Shown: positions 1 through 11,454, numbered from the stretch's first letter. The stretch is DNA of 64,000 nucleotides from Mactra quadrangularis (GCA_025267735.1 CM046307.1:3023258-3087257); one strand, 5' to 3'. The notes: a model not told the origin generated them from the letters alone. Made by a program: numbers and translations.

Positions 1-1035
1 ATGTTGAAGGTCCAAGGAGGGACATTTTCGTTCAAGTTTACTTTCATAAAGTTTCTTTTGTCTGTCCCTGAAAGATGACATAACAGATAGTGCGTTAATT
101 CTAGCATCATTGAGGATTGCTTCTTTTTATACGCCCGTTTTGAAAAAACGGTCGTATTATGTTATGCTGTTGTCCGTCTGTCCGTCTGTCCGTCCGTGGA
201 CAATTGCTTGTCCGGATGATAACTCAAGAAAGGATGAACCTAGGTTCCTCAAATTTTATGTGTTGATAGCCCTTGGGTGGAGGAGGTTCCCTATTGATTT
301 TGAGACCCCAGGGTTAAAGGTCAAGGTCACTGGGACTTAAAATAGGTAAAACTTGTCCGGACAATATCTGAACCACCAATGTACCTAAGTTCACCAAATT
401 TAATGTAAGAGTAGCCCATGTGTCAAAGATGTTCCCTATCGGTTTTGGGGCCCCTGCGTCAAAGGTCAAGGTCACAGTGGCATCATATGGGAAAAAAACT
501 TGTCCTGACAATAACTTAACAACCAATCTACCTAGGATCACCAAATTTTATGTGAGAGAAGCCCATGTGTCAAGGATGTTCCCAATCGGTTTTGGGGCCC
601 CTGGGTCAAAGGTCAAGGTCACAGGGACATCAAATTGAAAAACCTTGTCCGGACCATAACTCAACAACGCCTGTACCTAGGTTCACCAAATTTTATGTAA
701 GAGTAGCCCATGTGTCAAAGATGCGCCCTATAGGTTTATGGGGCCCCAGGTTCAAAGGTCAAGGTCACAGGGGCATTATATGGAAAAACTTTGTCCGGAC
801 AATAAATGAAACACCAATGTACCTAGGTTCACCAAATTTCATGTGAGAGTAGCCCATGTGTCAAGGATATGCACTATTGATTTTGGGGCCCCTGGGTCAA
901 AGGTCAAGGTTACAGTGGCATCATATTGAAAAACATTGTCCGGGTAATAACTCACTAATGACTGTACCTAGGTTCACCAACTTTCATGTGAGAGTAGCCC
1001 ATGTGTCAAGGATGTACCTTATCAGTTTTGGGAAA

Positions 1036-1140
1036 ACAGGGTTAAATTTAAATCTTAAACCAGAAGATATCAAATTACCAAGCTGTGACTTCAAATGTTC
1101 TATCAATATGTTTATAAAGTCAAAATGGCAAACAATGAAA
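1036..1140 (+). repeat. LINE RNase H fragment captured in the satellite, copy 1
   Basis: Within one satellite unit the sequence switches to a close match of the LINE segment at about 6445-6535, which is the region after the RNase H domain. The peptide-level match includes DIKLPS.DFKCSIN. It is preceded by GGGAAAACAGGG and returns to satellite sequence at about 1140. Confidence 0.8.
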
Positions 1141-1679
1141 CACTTGTCCAGACAATAACTGAACCACCAATGTACCTAGGTTCTCCAAATTTTATGTGAG
1201 GGTAGCCCTTGGGTAAAGGTTATGCCCTATTGGTTTTGGGGCTCCTGGGTCAAAGGTCAAGGTCACAGGGGCATCATATTGAAAAACCTTGTTTGGACAA
1301 TTACTCATCAACGACTGTACCTAGGTTCACAAAATTTTATGTGAATGTAGCCCTTGTGCCAAGGATGTTCCCAATAGGTTTTGGGGCCCCAGACCCAAAG
1401 GTCAAGGTCACAGAGGCATCATATGGAAAAACCTTGTCCAGACAATAACTGAACAACCAATGTACCTAGGTTTACTAAATTTTACGTGAGAGTAGCGGAA
1501 GTGTCAAGGTTATGCTCTATTGGTTTTGGGGCCCCTGGGTCAAAGGTCAAGGTCACAGGGGCATCATATTGAAAAACATTGTCCGGGTAATTACTCAACA
1601 ATGACTGTACCTAGGTTCACCAAATTTCATGTGAGAGTAGCCCATGTGTCAAGGATGTGCCTTATCAGTTTTTGGGAAA

Positions 1680-1805
1680 CAGGGTCAAGTTTAAACCTTC
1701 AACCAGAAGATATCAAATTACCAAGCAGTGACTTCAAATGTTCAATCAATATGTTAACAAAGTCAAAATGGCAAACCATGGAAATAATGCTATATTTAAT
1801 AAGTA
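1680..1805 (+). repeat. LINE RNase H fragment captured in the satellite, copy 2
   Basis: The same LINE segment occurs here with the same left junction (GGGAAACAGGGT) as copy 1, about 643 bp downstream of it. It runs further into the LINE (the match to ATGC.ATTTTTAATAA continues). The shared junction implies one capture event followed by amplification of a multi-unit block. Confidence 0.8.
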
Positions 1806-2551
1806 ACATGAATTTAGTTCACCAAATTTTATGTGAGGGTAGCCCATGTGTCAAGGATGTTCCCAATTGGTTTTGGGTCAAAACTCGGTCAAAGATTGAG
1901 GTCACAGGGGCATCATGTGGACAATCCTTGTCCAGACAATAACTTAATATGTAATGTGTTGATAGCTCTTTGGTATTGGATGTTCTCTTTTGATTTGGAG
2001 ACCTCAGGGTCAAAAGTCAAGGTCACAGGGACTTAATTCATATTGAAACATTTTCGGGACAGTAACTCAATAATGATTGTACCGACATTGTAGGTTTTCC
2101 AAATTTTATTTAAGGGGAGCTTTAATGTCTAGCATATGCCCCTTTTGTTTTAGGTCCCTGGGTTAAAGGTCAAAGTCACAAGAAAAATCATGAGGAAAAA
2201 CCTTGTCCAACAACCAACTTTACCTAAGATCACCAAATTTTATGTATCAATACTCTTTGGGTCAAGGGCGAGAACTTTTGGTTCTGAGGCCCCAGGGTCA
2301 AGATCACTGGAAGTTTGTATGGGAAAACTTTGTGTCGGTGATAACTCAACCATGGCTGTACCTAGGTTCTCAAAATCTTTGCTTTGGATAGCCCTCCAGT
2401 TAAGGATGGGACCTATTCTGAGATCCCAGGGTCATTGGTCAAGGTCACAGGGACTTCATATGAGAGAGAACACAGCATGGACTGCACACGGGCGTATAAT
2501 GCCCCGCCCAGCGGAGCTCTTGTTCATCTATACCTAAATAATGAGCCAAGA

Positions 2552-3865
2552 AGTAGTTTAATTATTAGACCACATTATTGACGATTCATATGCAATGGTA
2601 CTGGCAGACGGCTTCATACGCATCAGGACATCAAGCTGACGGAAGTCTCGCTCCGTACAGGTATTTGTGATGGGCACATTCTCAGCACGTTCTGTTCAGC
2701 TTCTTCATCTGGAAGATAAAACTTACCACCAGGGAGTTGGTCCTTAGCTTGGCGTTCTAATGTTAGCATCATCCCGCCACAAATTAACGCTAATGCCATA
2801 TGGGTGTAAGATTCATCTACAGCATCATCTGTGACTACAAAGAGAGAATGATAAGTATCGTCTTTATGGAGCTCTGTATCTGTAAACACAGGCTGGACAT
2901 ACATCAGTGGTAATGCATCTTTTGAAAGGTCTTCAAGCTGAACCTGCAAATGATACAAATGAAGATTAAGTGCCAATATATTTTCACTGTTCTCAATGAT
3001 GCGCCACAGAGGACGAGTTATGAGTTGATTTATTATACCCAGTGCTCGGATTTCGCCAAGAGTTGCCTTCTCCCTTATGTAAAATGAAACACTTTCGGAT
3101 TTGACCATATATTTAAGAAATTTTGTAAATCTTGGGCATGATAGTAAGTTGCCCCAGCAGCATGAAAAGATAATTGAACCCGTTTCCCCTTAAAGAAATT
3201 AGATAATTAGTTTTATTGACTGATTGCAGGTATGTACTAAAATGGGTACCAATGCATGATTTATCACACCCTTGCATTGTCAATGCTTGATGTCCTTGTG
3301 AGCCTGGTGACACCACCTTTTTTCCAGTCAAATGCATAAGGTTTTTTTCACTGCTTATGATTGTCTGAAACAAAGACAAATATTAGTCAACTTCAGATGC
3401 CATATTGACAAAAATATGCATTTTGCAAAAGTATGAAGAAATTTTGCCGACTTTTTTTCTTACTTTATCATCCATTGTGTCAAAAGAAGTGAAAGCTTCT
3501 GGAAGGAAATTTTGTTTTAATTCAGTTAATTGCCGGTTAATAACAGGATTCACTGAACCTTGGTCAGACATGGTGCTTGTAATGAAACAAACCAGATTAA
3601 CCACAGTCTCCGAGTCTGTTCCATTACTAACTGCCTTTGCAAGGTCATGCATCTGTTGTTTAAAGGAACACTTTGGAAGCCTTTGGCTGATTCTTGTTAG
3701 TGAGTGGAGAATTAATGGATTCTATTCTTGTAGTAGTATAAGGCGAGATTCCGGCTTCTCTGGAAGAAGGCACACATGGTGCTTAGGATGAAAGCAGTCA
3801 CAGTTATCAGGGAAGTGACAAAACAACTGACATCTCTATAAGAACTCAGCTGTTTGGCTGTAAAA
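2552..3865 (-). pseudogene. Decayed transposase-like gene (FCKMH / RGNxFN family)
   Basis: Read on the minus strand, the pieces follow the order of a repetitive protein family common in cnidarian and mollusc genomes. From N to C: NPLILHSLTRISQRL; a segment with STMSDQGSVNPVINRQL and SSYFCKMHIFVNMASE (about 3652-3383); QGCDKSCIGTHFSTYLQS and RGNGFNYLF (3379-3113); EIRALGIINQLITRPLWRII and a following helical block (3108-2690); and after a frameshift TERDFRQLDVLMRMKPSAST (down to about 2572). At least three frame breaks and several stops separate them. At 3361-3385 the minus strand reads TGACTAAT...TTTGTTTCAG, like an intron 3' end with a branch point, so the gene may once have been spliced. 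The family resembles transposase-derived proteins; the exact superfamily is not recognised. Confidence 0.6.
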
Positions 3866-3869
3866 ATCT

Positions 3870-5077
3870 GTAAATAATTGGATGCATATAACTGGTGAGT
3901 ATATGTTATGATGGCAGTAGTAAAAATATTTGTAGTGCTGTAGTACTGGCTTGTAGTATTATTCTTAGCCGCATTAGTATAGTTCGTTTTTTCTCAGCTG
4001 TCAAAACATAAATTTTTTCACGGTGAATGAGTTTGTTAAAATTATTGTAATAAATACTTAAAAGCGAATCTATTAACGTTCTATTTATAGAAGTAAGGAC
4101 ATCAGCCAGTAGGCCGTATGTGTAAGACAGGAGTCTTTAAATACTTATCGATGAACGTTCGATTAGCTGCTGGAATTAGGGCAAAACATGTTCTCGAATA
4201 TTTCGGTTTGCTAATAAATTAAATATAGTTTCATTGTGACCATGAAGACATGAATAATTCTCAAGTCTGAACCATATGATTCTAAACCATAATATTGCTG
4301 TTTTATGTGCGCAGTCGGAACATGTCCCGGACAGCGCCTGTTCATTCAATTGGTGGATTCCAGGTATTCTATAAATAGACATACGACGGTCTTAAACGCT
4401 GTCACATATTGTTAGAATATTTTACTTAACGGAGATGTCATATACAGCTAAACGGCAAGCATTTTTTGAAATGCCATTTTGTGTAATTAATACATTTATT
4501 GTCGATCCAGTGACCAATTTTCTAGGGATAATGATAAAAGTATTGTCTCCCAGGGTCAACAAAAATGATATATGAACAATAATACAATGTAATACATTAT
4601 GAAAGGTTCCTACCTTATCTGGAATGATGCACAACGGTTTCACTAAATATTCACAATAATACACAACACAACACACGTCTTGTCTTCGTCAATGGCAGGG
4701 TAACTGATGGGCGATTCCAGAATGCTCTTCGCGTTCGATTCCAGAATGCTCTTCGCGTTCTTACGTCACCCGACTGGTTCCCGCACTTGCCACGGCCTAG
4801 AGTACGAGGCCGGGCACCACAAAAGTATTGTCTCGAACAAATTGATATAAATGTAACATAGAACTAATATTTACAGTATTGCACAATGTATATCTACGAA
4901 ATAGTGCGAAACAATTTCATGGGGCCATAAATGCTTTATTTTCACATAACTTGTAATATTTTCTAACTAATCCGTTACAGGAACGGTTTGTCACATCATT
5001 TAAAGTGATGTCGCTCTGAGAACTAGTATTTTTGATATTTGTGCTTTTGATTTTATGTAAACACGTTGCATATTTTA
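3870..5077. other. No gene recognised; one 24-bp tandem duplication
   Basis: AT-rich non-coding DNA with only short chance frames. A 24-bp unit containing GATTCCAGAATGCTCTTCGC is tandemly duplicated at 4712-4759. A stretch around 4360-4480 faintly resembles 37780-37880 (shared TTCTATAAATAGAC and AGCTAAACGGC-like words). Confidence 0.5.
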
Positions 5078-5096
5078 GAAATCAGAGAACCACAGA

Positions 5097-6600
5097 CAAG
5101 AACAAGGCGTGCCACAAGGCAGTATATCATCTGTTACACTCTTTGGTCTAAAAATTAATAATATTGTTAAGGTCATAAATCCTGGTACAGATTGCTCATT
5201 ATATGTAGATGACTTTTTAATCTGTTATCGATCTAAAAATATTCGAAGTATCGAACGCCAACTACAACAAAACTTGGATAAAATCCAAAAGTGGGCAACA
5301 GAAAATGGTTTTAAATTTTCCAAATCAAAAACACAATGTGTACATTTTTGTCGATTAAGAAAGCATCATAATGATCCTGAACTTAACATTTCTGGCTCAA
5401 AAATCCCTGTTGTAAATGAAGCTAAATTTTTAGGCGTTACATTTGATAAAAAACTCTTTTATACCACACCTAAAGTCGCTAAAAACCAAATGTTTCAAAG
5501 CTTTAAATCTACTTAAAGTACTTTCACATACTGATTGGGGATCTGATTCCCAAACATTACTTAAATTATACAGAAGTCTTATTCGTTCAAAACTAGATTA
5601 TGGGTCAATTGTGTATGGATCAGCACGTAAATCGTACTTGCAAATGCTTGAAACAATACATAACCAGGGCTTACGTATCGCCCTTGGTGCATTTAAAACT
5701 TCACCTGTTGCAAGTCTTTATGATGAAGCTATCGAGCCATCATTAAAATTACGTCGACAAAAGCTTTCATTACAATACGCAACTCGAATATCTTCTAACA
5801 ATAGTAACTCGGCGCGAAAAGTTGTATTTCAACCAAATTACATTGATAAATTTGACAACAAACCAAACGAAATTAAACCATTTGGCCTGTGCTTTAAAAA
5901 CGACTTAGAAATGCTTAATATTAACACCTCTACCGTTCTACGGAACTTTGATGAAAATGTCCCTCCTTGGAACTACAACATACCAAACGTTAACATTGAT
6001 TTGTCAAACTTACGTAAATCTATTTCCAGTCCAGAGGCCTTCAAATCGGAATTTGTAAACATATTAGAAAAATATAAAGATTGCACACATTTATTTACTG
6101 ACGGCTCTAAAGATGGTAACAAAGTTGGTTGCGCTGCATATGGAAATTCTTTTGTTGCAAAAATGCGATTGCCTGACCAGGCATCCATATTTACAGCTGA
6201 AGTCAAAGCAATAGATCTTGCTTTATCATACATATCAAATAGTATCAATAATAATTTTATCATTTTTTCAGATTCTCTATCTTTATTATTGGCCATAAAA
6301 AATCGTATTTCAGACAATATTCTTTTAAAAGTATCGAATTAAAATTACATGAAATTTTAAAATCTAAAACAGTACACCTCTGCTGGATACCAAGCCATAT
6401 TGGTATACAAGGAAATGAAAAAGTTGATATTTTAGCCAAAGAATCTTTAAACCTTCAACCAGTAGATATCAAATTACCAAGCAGCGACTTCAAATGTTCA
6501 ATAAACACGTTAATTAAATCAAAATGGCAAACATTGTGGAACAATGCAATTTTTAATAAATTACGTGACATAAAGCCAACCCTTAATTCATCTTCGTCAA
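5097..6600 (+). pseudogene. LINE ORF2 remnant: RT palm, thumb and RNase H
   Basis: The coding remnant carries RT block GVPQGS, then the catalytic YVDD motif (DCSLYVDDFLICYR), then KSKTQCVHFCR and KFLGVTFDKKL. The connection domain follows with RSKLDYGSIVYGSA. RNase H is visible as LFTDGSKDGNKVGCAAYG (first Asp), FTAEVKAIDLAL (Glu), IIFSDSLSLLLAI (Asp) and WIPSHIGIQGNEKVDILA (His and last Asp). Compared with the 54-kb copy, a 2-bp loss near 5457 and a 1-bp loss near 6330 shift the frame, so this copy cannot make a full protein. It would have reverse-transcribed its own RNA at the target site. The N-terminal half (endonuclease and RT fingers) is missing. Confidence 0.85.
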
Positions 6601-6603
6601 TTA

Positions 6604-7931
6604 GGGCCCCGTTACACCAAACTAGTTCTCAGAACGTTCGACCCCGTCCTAAAAATATTGTGAAACTGGTTGTGAACGAGTTAGAACGGCCGTTTAAGTC
6701 GAAAAATATCAGCTATACGATCATAGTTCGTTCAGAACCAGTTCTCGTTGCGTGCATTTCGTTTTTATCCCGTTCGTAGTCAGTTTTAACCCGTTCATAA
6801 CTAGTTCTTCTAAACTTCTTTACAATTGACCATCCCGTTTAAGACAGTTCAACTCGTTTTAAGTACGTACTTATCTCAATCTTAGTGCGTTTTGAACGAA
6901 ATAACGTCACGTTCTGACCCGATTGCTATAAATATCCTGGACGTTTCTTCCCGTTCTCATTCTCGTTCCGCGCTTCAAGCTTTGAGGACACAATTTGTCA
7001 AGCATCACTGTGACCATCAAGCCTCCAAAAAAGAGTAGAATCAGACAGACGGTGCGTGTTAAGGCAATCGCTTCCAAACGATTCAAAATCACCTGTACAT
7101 GTGAAGCTCTTGAAGACCAGCCTCAAGATAAGCCACAAGATACTTAAGCCTCCTGAGCCAGTTATTAAAAATGAGGAAGTTTCTCCTCTACCATGTAATT
7201 GTATTCTTGCTCCACTCCTATAAAAAAGAGTACAAAGCCAACATTCAAAGCATTAACGACTTCCATGGTTCTAGGCAAAGAGCTTGGGCCCAGATGATAA
7301 CTTGGTGAGAAATGGTCTGTATTTATATCAAACCTTGCCAGATCGTACTGTAGACGTTATGGACGTGGTACGAACTGCAAACGAACGCAACAGACTTACT
7401 AACAACGAGTAGAACGTACCGAGAACCTACTGCGAACTTTAAGAACTGTGTGTAAACGTGTTGCAAACTGGTTCAGAACTTCGTATTTTGTTTTTGTGCA
7501 TTTAGACGGGATAACAACGCACTATGGACGTAATTAAGTCGAGTTAAGTCTGTGTGCAAACGGAATGAACGAGGTACAAACGGAACAGGTTGGGGTGTAA
7601 ACGTACTGCAAATTGTGGCCCGATCGAACTAAGACAAGGCACGTCCCTAGTACGATGCTAGTACGGCAGTTCCGTTCGCAGTACGTCCTTTCCGTTGTCA
7701 GTACGTTGTCACTCAGTCTAATTGCAGAACGGGGTGGCCGCAAAAATATTTTGAGTCGACTCAAAGTTCTGAAACCCCATTCCCGTTCAACCCCGTCCGA
7801 GCTCGTCCATCACGTTCGAACACAGACCGTAGAAAGGTGGAACTACGTTCAGTCCGTTTGCACACAGTTAGAGCTCGTTCGGTCCAATTTTTTCAGAACG
7901 TAGTGAGAACGAGTTTAGTGTAACGGGGGTA
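6604..7931. mobile_element. 1.33-kb non-autonomous PIF/Harbinger-like TIR element
   Basis: It splits the LINE ORF. Both sides show TTA (6601-6603 and 7932-7934); the 54-kb LINE copy has one trinucleotide (CAA) there, so the TTA is a 3-bp target duplication, as PIF/Harbinger makes. The ends are inverted: CCCCGTTACACCAAACT at 6607-6623 matches the complement of 7912-7928 with one difference, and similarity continues for about 33 bp. The interior is polar: the left third is packed with CGTTC-type words, the right third with GAACG-type words. A TATA-like CTATAAATA (6927-6935) precedes a short basic frame at about 6990-7146 (KPPKKSRIRQTVRVKAIASK) with no ATG. No transposase is seen. Confidence 0.75.
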
Positions 7932-7934
7932 TTA

Positions 7935-8211
7935 TATTTTCTAATCGCAGAGATCAAATAGTGATTTCGCGAAGTAGAATTGGTCATACCAGATTAACAC
8001 ATTCATACCTTCTCAAAAGAGAACAAGCACCTAAATGTATACCCTGTGACGAACATTTCAATGTCAAACACGTTCTCCTTGACTGTCAGGACCTTAAAGA
8101 CATCCGTGAAAAACATTTTAAGGTTAACTCACTCAAAGAACTTTTTGAGTCTGTACCATCATATGCTGTACTTAACTTTTTGAAGGAAACAAATGTATAT
8201 AATAAGATTTA
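7935..8211 (+). pseudogene. LINE ORF2 C-terminal end after the insertion
   Basis: The reading frame resumes after the Harbinger-like insertion as SRIGHTRLTHSYLLKRE, then CIPCDEHFNVKHVLLDC, a C-x2-C-x4-H-x5-C zinc-knuckle-like motif, and ends at NVYNKI plus stop. The same C-terminus appears at 14471-14665 (minus) and 55740-55970 (plus). A terminal zinc motif after RNase H is usual in this LINE group and probably helps bind RNA or target DNA. Confidence 0.8.
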
Positions 8212-8393
8212 AAGCATTACATCATTAGTTTCGTTTGAATTGATAGTATCATTGATTGCTTTCGGCGCGATATGACTTTTTTGTGTTGATGCGCCGTAAA
8301 ACCCAAACAAAGTATCATTAATTGCTTTCTGCGCGATATGACCTTTCTGTGTTGGTGCGCCGTTAAATCCAAACAAACGAACAAACAAATTTT
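8212..8393 (+). other. LINE 3' UTR with a doubled terminal hairpin
   Basis: The 3' end contains CGGCGCGATATGACC...TGTGTTG.TGCGCCGTAAA, in which CGGCGC can pair with GCGCCG. In this copy the terminal module occurs twice in tandem (about 8243-8307 and 8309-8385) before the CAAACAAACGAACAAACAAA tail. Other copies have it once. Confidence 0.75.
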
Positions 8394-9473
8394 ACGTGCA
8401 AATATTTCATCTTTCAGTACTAAATGTTAGATTCATATAGATTATCGAAGTGTCTTCTGCATGTGCTGTTATATACTTTGTCACTTACGTAATAAAACCC
8501 ATCAGTGTTGCTAAAAGTGTTATTGAATCAAATCCCTTGTATGTCTTAGAAAATAATTATGTTCAAGTTTTTCTCTCACTTTATTTGACATCACTACTTA
8601 GAGTGATCAGTGAGATTCGCGTTTGTGATAATCTTTGGTTGCATTTACTCTCCACCATCCATTAAAGTCGATAACTAATTTCTCGTCTCTGTGTTATTCA
8701 AGTACATTTTCGTAGTACAAAAAGGTTATCAAAGTTCTCGATCTAACGTTAGTAATAGATAGTTTATTTGGTGCTTATGCTGACGATAAATCTTGTATCT
8801 ACTATGTAATTAAGTTTCATAAGCACTGGGTATAAGCGTTGACGTGTTATGGTAATTGGAAATATACTAAACGGTTGGAGGTTGTTATGAATGAAAAATT
8901 ATTTGATTTAATGTTCACATTGGATGATAAAATTAAAGATTTCTCGCTTTCAATGACTATTATTCCATAGATGTCATAGTTTTAGATGTTTCAATCTAAA
9001 GGTACCCATTCACAGATTTCAACTTAAATATCAATTTTTTCTGAAACTATCTAAATTGTATGAAACATTTTTGAAGCAGGAAATAAGTGGTTTGATAATG
9101 ACAATTTTAGTGCAAATGGACATACTAGTACAACTACAAACGATTGTGTTTCAAGTAGTAAAAATCTACCCCGTATGTCACGGTATAGACAGTTTTAGTG
9201 ATTTTTTGTGACTTTTATTGTACATTTCTTGCAATCTATAGGTCAGTTTGTCTTAAAACTTGAAGACTTATTTTTGACACAATTACAGACACAGGATAGT
9301 ATTTTCAAAATAGAGAAAACTATTTACCAAATCTGTGAACTAGTACCTTTAAGCCTTCGGATTTCATTTATCAATCAAAAGGAATTTTAAATCTTGTATT
9401 TCATTTATGTGACAAATTCGATAAATTTATGTAAATGTCATGCTCATTAGGGTAGGATTATGACGTATAACAC
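8394..9473. other. No feature recognised
   Basis: AT-rich DNA with only short chance frames. No repeat shared with the rest of the window was noticed. Confidence 0.4.
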
Positions 9474-9634
9474 ATTTATTTATTTATATTTGTATTGGGT
9501 TTAACGCTGTGCCAGCACATTTTATTATACAGCGTCCAGCTAGCTTTCCTGGGCCTTTGGACCTGTGAAACCAGTACTCGCCTACCCTTGTACAAGGAAA
9601 CTTATCTATATATCTTATTAGTGGGGGGGGGGGG
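9474..9634 (-). mobile_element. SINE family B, 3' body only
   Basis: On the minus strand it ends in the module ACAGCGTT.AACCCAA with an AAAT-type tail. The body words GGTCCAAAGGCCCAGGAAAGC and GGGTAGGCGAGTACTGG match the complete copy at 48378-48672. The tRNA-like head is absent and the break lies by a run of 12 G at about 9623-9634. Confidence 0.7.
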
Positions 9635-9639
9635 AATGA

Positions 9640-11454
9640 GAGCTCAATCAACACTACCGTAGGGGTGATGCATTCGAATTATCGAATGTATGATGATGAT
9701 CTATGGTGTCGAAAGCAGCAGATACGTCCATTAACACTGGGATTGTAGCACAGTTATTTTCTAAAGACTAGATAATGTAATTTTACACGGTAAGAAGGAC
9801 TGCTTCTGTGGAACAAAATTCTCTGTAGGCTGACCGATATGGCTCATACAAGTTGTTCTCTTTGATATTGTTCTCAAATATATGGTTGACAACTTTTCAC
9901 CCAAAATCTGTGACAAAAAAGGAAGATTTGAAACAGGTATGTAGTTCTTAAGAACATGTAAACACATATCTTGTTTTTTCAGCAATGGTATCAATTAGCG
10001 TTTTTAAGGCTTTTGGTACACTCCCAGCATTAAGTGATGCACTGCTTAGTTTGTGATTTTGGGTAGATATGTTTTTAATATATGTTGGAATAGGGTACAT
10101 AATATATACATGCATTATACTTGTAATAATGAACTAAAGTGAATTGTTCTTCTGCCACAACAAGAATCTTCACACCGCTCGTGCAACGTGTAAAAATAAA
10201 CTTGTAGGCGTAAACTACCACGTACTGGTGCATCTTTTTAATTCAACTTTCTTGAAAACTGAACTTATGAAAACTTTTATTATATCATTGTTATTATGTG
10301 ATTTATAAATCGTCTTCAATACTGTTATTAAGAGTTCCATTTTATGTTTACATTTTCTTAATATCTCCTGACCAATATATCAATGCTGATTTTGATATAA
10401 AGCCACGCGATTAAAGTAGGTATTGCAATGGGATGAAACCACATTCTGTTAAACTAAATATCAACTGGTATAAACTTATATTATTTCACATTGAATTTTC
10501 CCTGAAAGAAATATATTTTCAAGGCTGACTTGTATACAGTAGAAATAGTTTGAATCCATCTCTCCAATATATCTTTATCACGTATTATAAGCACTTTCAA
10601 GTGCTTTAGATTTGCTGCAGACATCTATACAGATTTAAAAATATTGTGTAATACAGAATATTTTGGCATCTTATAGATTTGATAACGTATAAACATAATA
10701 TTGTAAGAACACTTTTAAGTTGATATGGCAATGCTTGCATACGTTTTGTCTATTTAAATATTAAAATAAATATTTAAAATAGTTCAGTATTTCTTGCCAT
10801 TTTGATTATAATTATATTTATTGTTATTCCTCTCCTCTTTTTGTTTTGTCGCTTTCGGCATGATAAGATTTCTCTAAATTAGTTAGTGTGTCGTTGAACT
10901 AAACGTATCAACATACCACACAACTTGATATATATTGGACTTGACGTGTTAAAGAAAAAGAAAAAAGGATCAGGCTTATTTAGGAATGGCATGACCTAAT
11001 AATTGTGACTGATATTTTTTCAGCATATTCAGCAATTATCATGGTGAAACTAGAAGAATGTAAATAAAAGTGTTTATATTAAGTACATGTTATGAGCGTT
11101 TTTCTCCGTCATTTCGAGCATTGCTCACAGTTTGGTTCAATAATTTATCCCATTTCGATTAAAACATGAAAGTGGACATGTAATTGTAACTGTTTTGTTG
11201 TTATTGTTATGTGAAATGCGAGTTCCAAAGTAAGTTTCATTTAAAACCAGAATTCATTCCATAATGATATTGAAAATATTCGTTTGTAATGACGCTTAGA
11301 CTTTGGATGCCATTATTCCTGGGGTTTCAATTAAAACTATATATTCTATGAGGAATTTTTAACGCAATACTTTACGTACCACAATTTAGTTATGAAGTGA
11401 AAGAACTGACAATAAGTATATGTAATAGTTATACATGTATATTGCCATGTAGTG
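9640..11454. other. No gene recognised
   Basis: AT-rich DNA without a convincing coding signal. Frames such as the one at 9761-9994 (minus) are short and isolated. Confidence 0.4.

Larger units (their letters stand above)
129..2497. repeat. 2.4-kb satellite array inside short inverted ends
   Basis: About a dozen diverged copies of a ~145-147-bp unit lie here. The recurring core TCAAAGGTCAAGGTCAC begins at 459, 606, 752, 897, 1250, 1395 and 1540. Each unit also contains recognisable versions of TACCTAGGTTCACCAAATTT and TTTTGGGGCCCCTGG. The block is bounded by a 10-bp inverted repeat, ATACGCCCGT at 129-138 and its complement at 2488-2497. The left end is also a self-complementary hairpin (129-157) followed by a GTCC-rich stretch at 173-197. 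I read this as a non-autonomous DNA element or composite satellite. The open frames across it are not genes: they stay open only because of the monomer phase, and every frame is built of the same repeated words. Confidence 0.8.
5078..8393 (+). mobile_element. 5'-truncated non-LTR retrotransposon (LINE), copy 1
   Basis: The element starts inside the reverse-transcriptase domain (TCAGAG.ACCACA.ACAAGAACAAGG, shared with the copy at 54 kb). It continues through RNase H and a C-terminal CCHC-like region and ends in a 3' UTR with (AAAC)n-type tail at about 8393. It is interrupted at 6604-7931 by a TIR element. Presence of RNase H and the RT style suggest the I/R1/LOA side of the non-LTR tree; a clade call needs a phylogeny. 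The flanks CACGTTGCATATTTTAG and ACGTGCAAATATTTCA may be a decayed target duplication. Confidence 0.85.

Noticed and set aside
110..2581. Many open frames of 60-140 codons across the left 2.5 kb
   Set aside because: They all translate the same ~146-bp satellite unit in different phases, with shared words such as CPDNNS and PRFTKFYV, and end wherever monomers differ.
4360..4480. Similarity of 4.3-4.5 kb with 37.7-37.9 kb
   Set aside because: Only short shared words (TTCTATAAATAGAC and a few others) could be lined up by eye; too weak to call a repeat without an alignment.
5973..6317. Minus-strand frames opposite the LINE RNase H region (also 55062-55520)
   Set aside because: Shadows of the conserved LINE coding strand.
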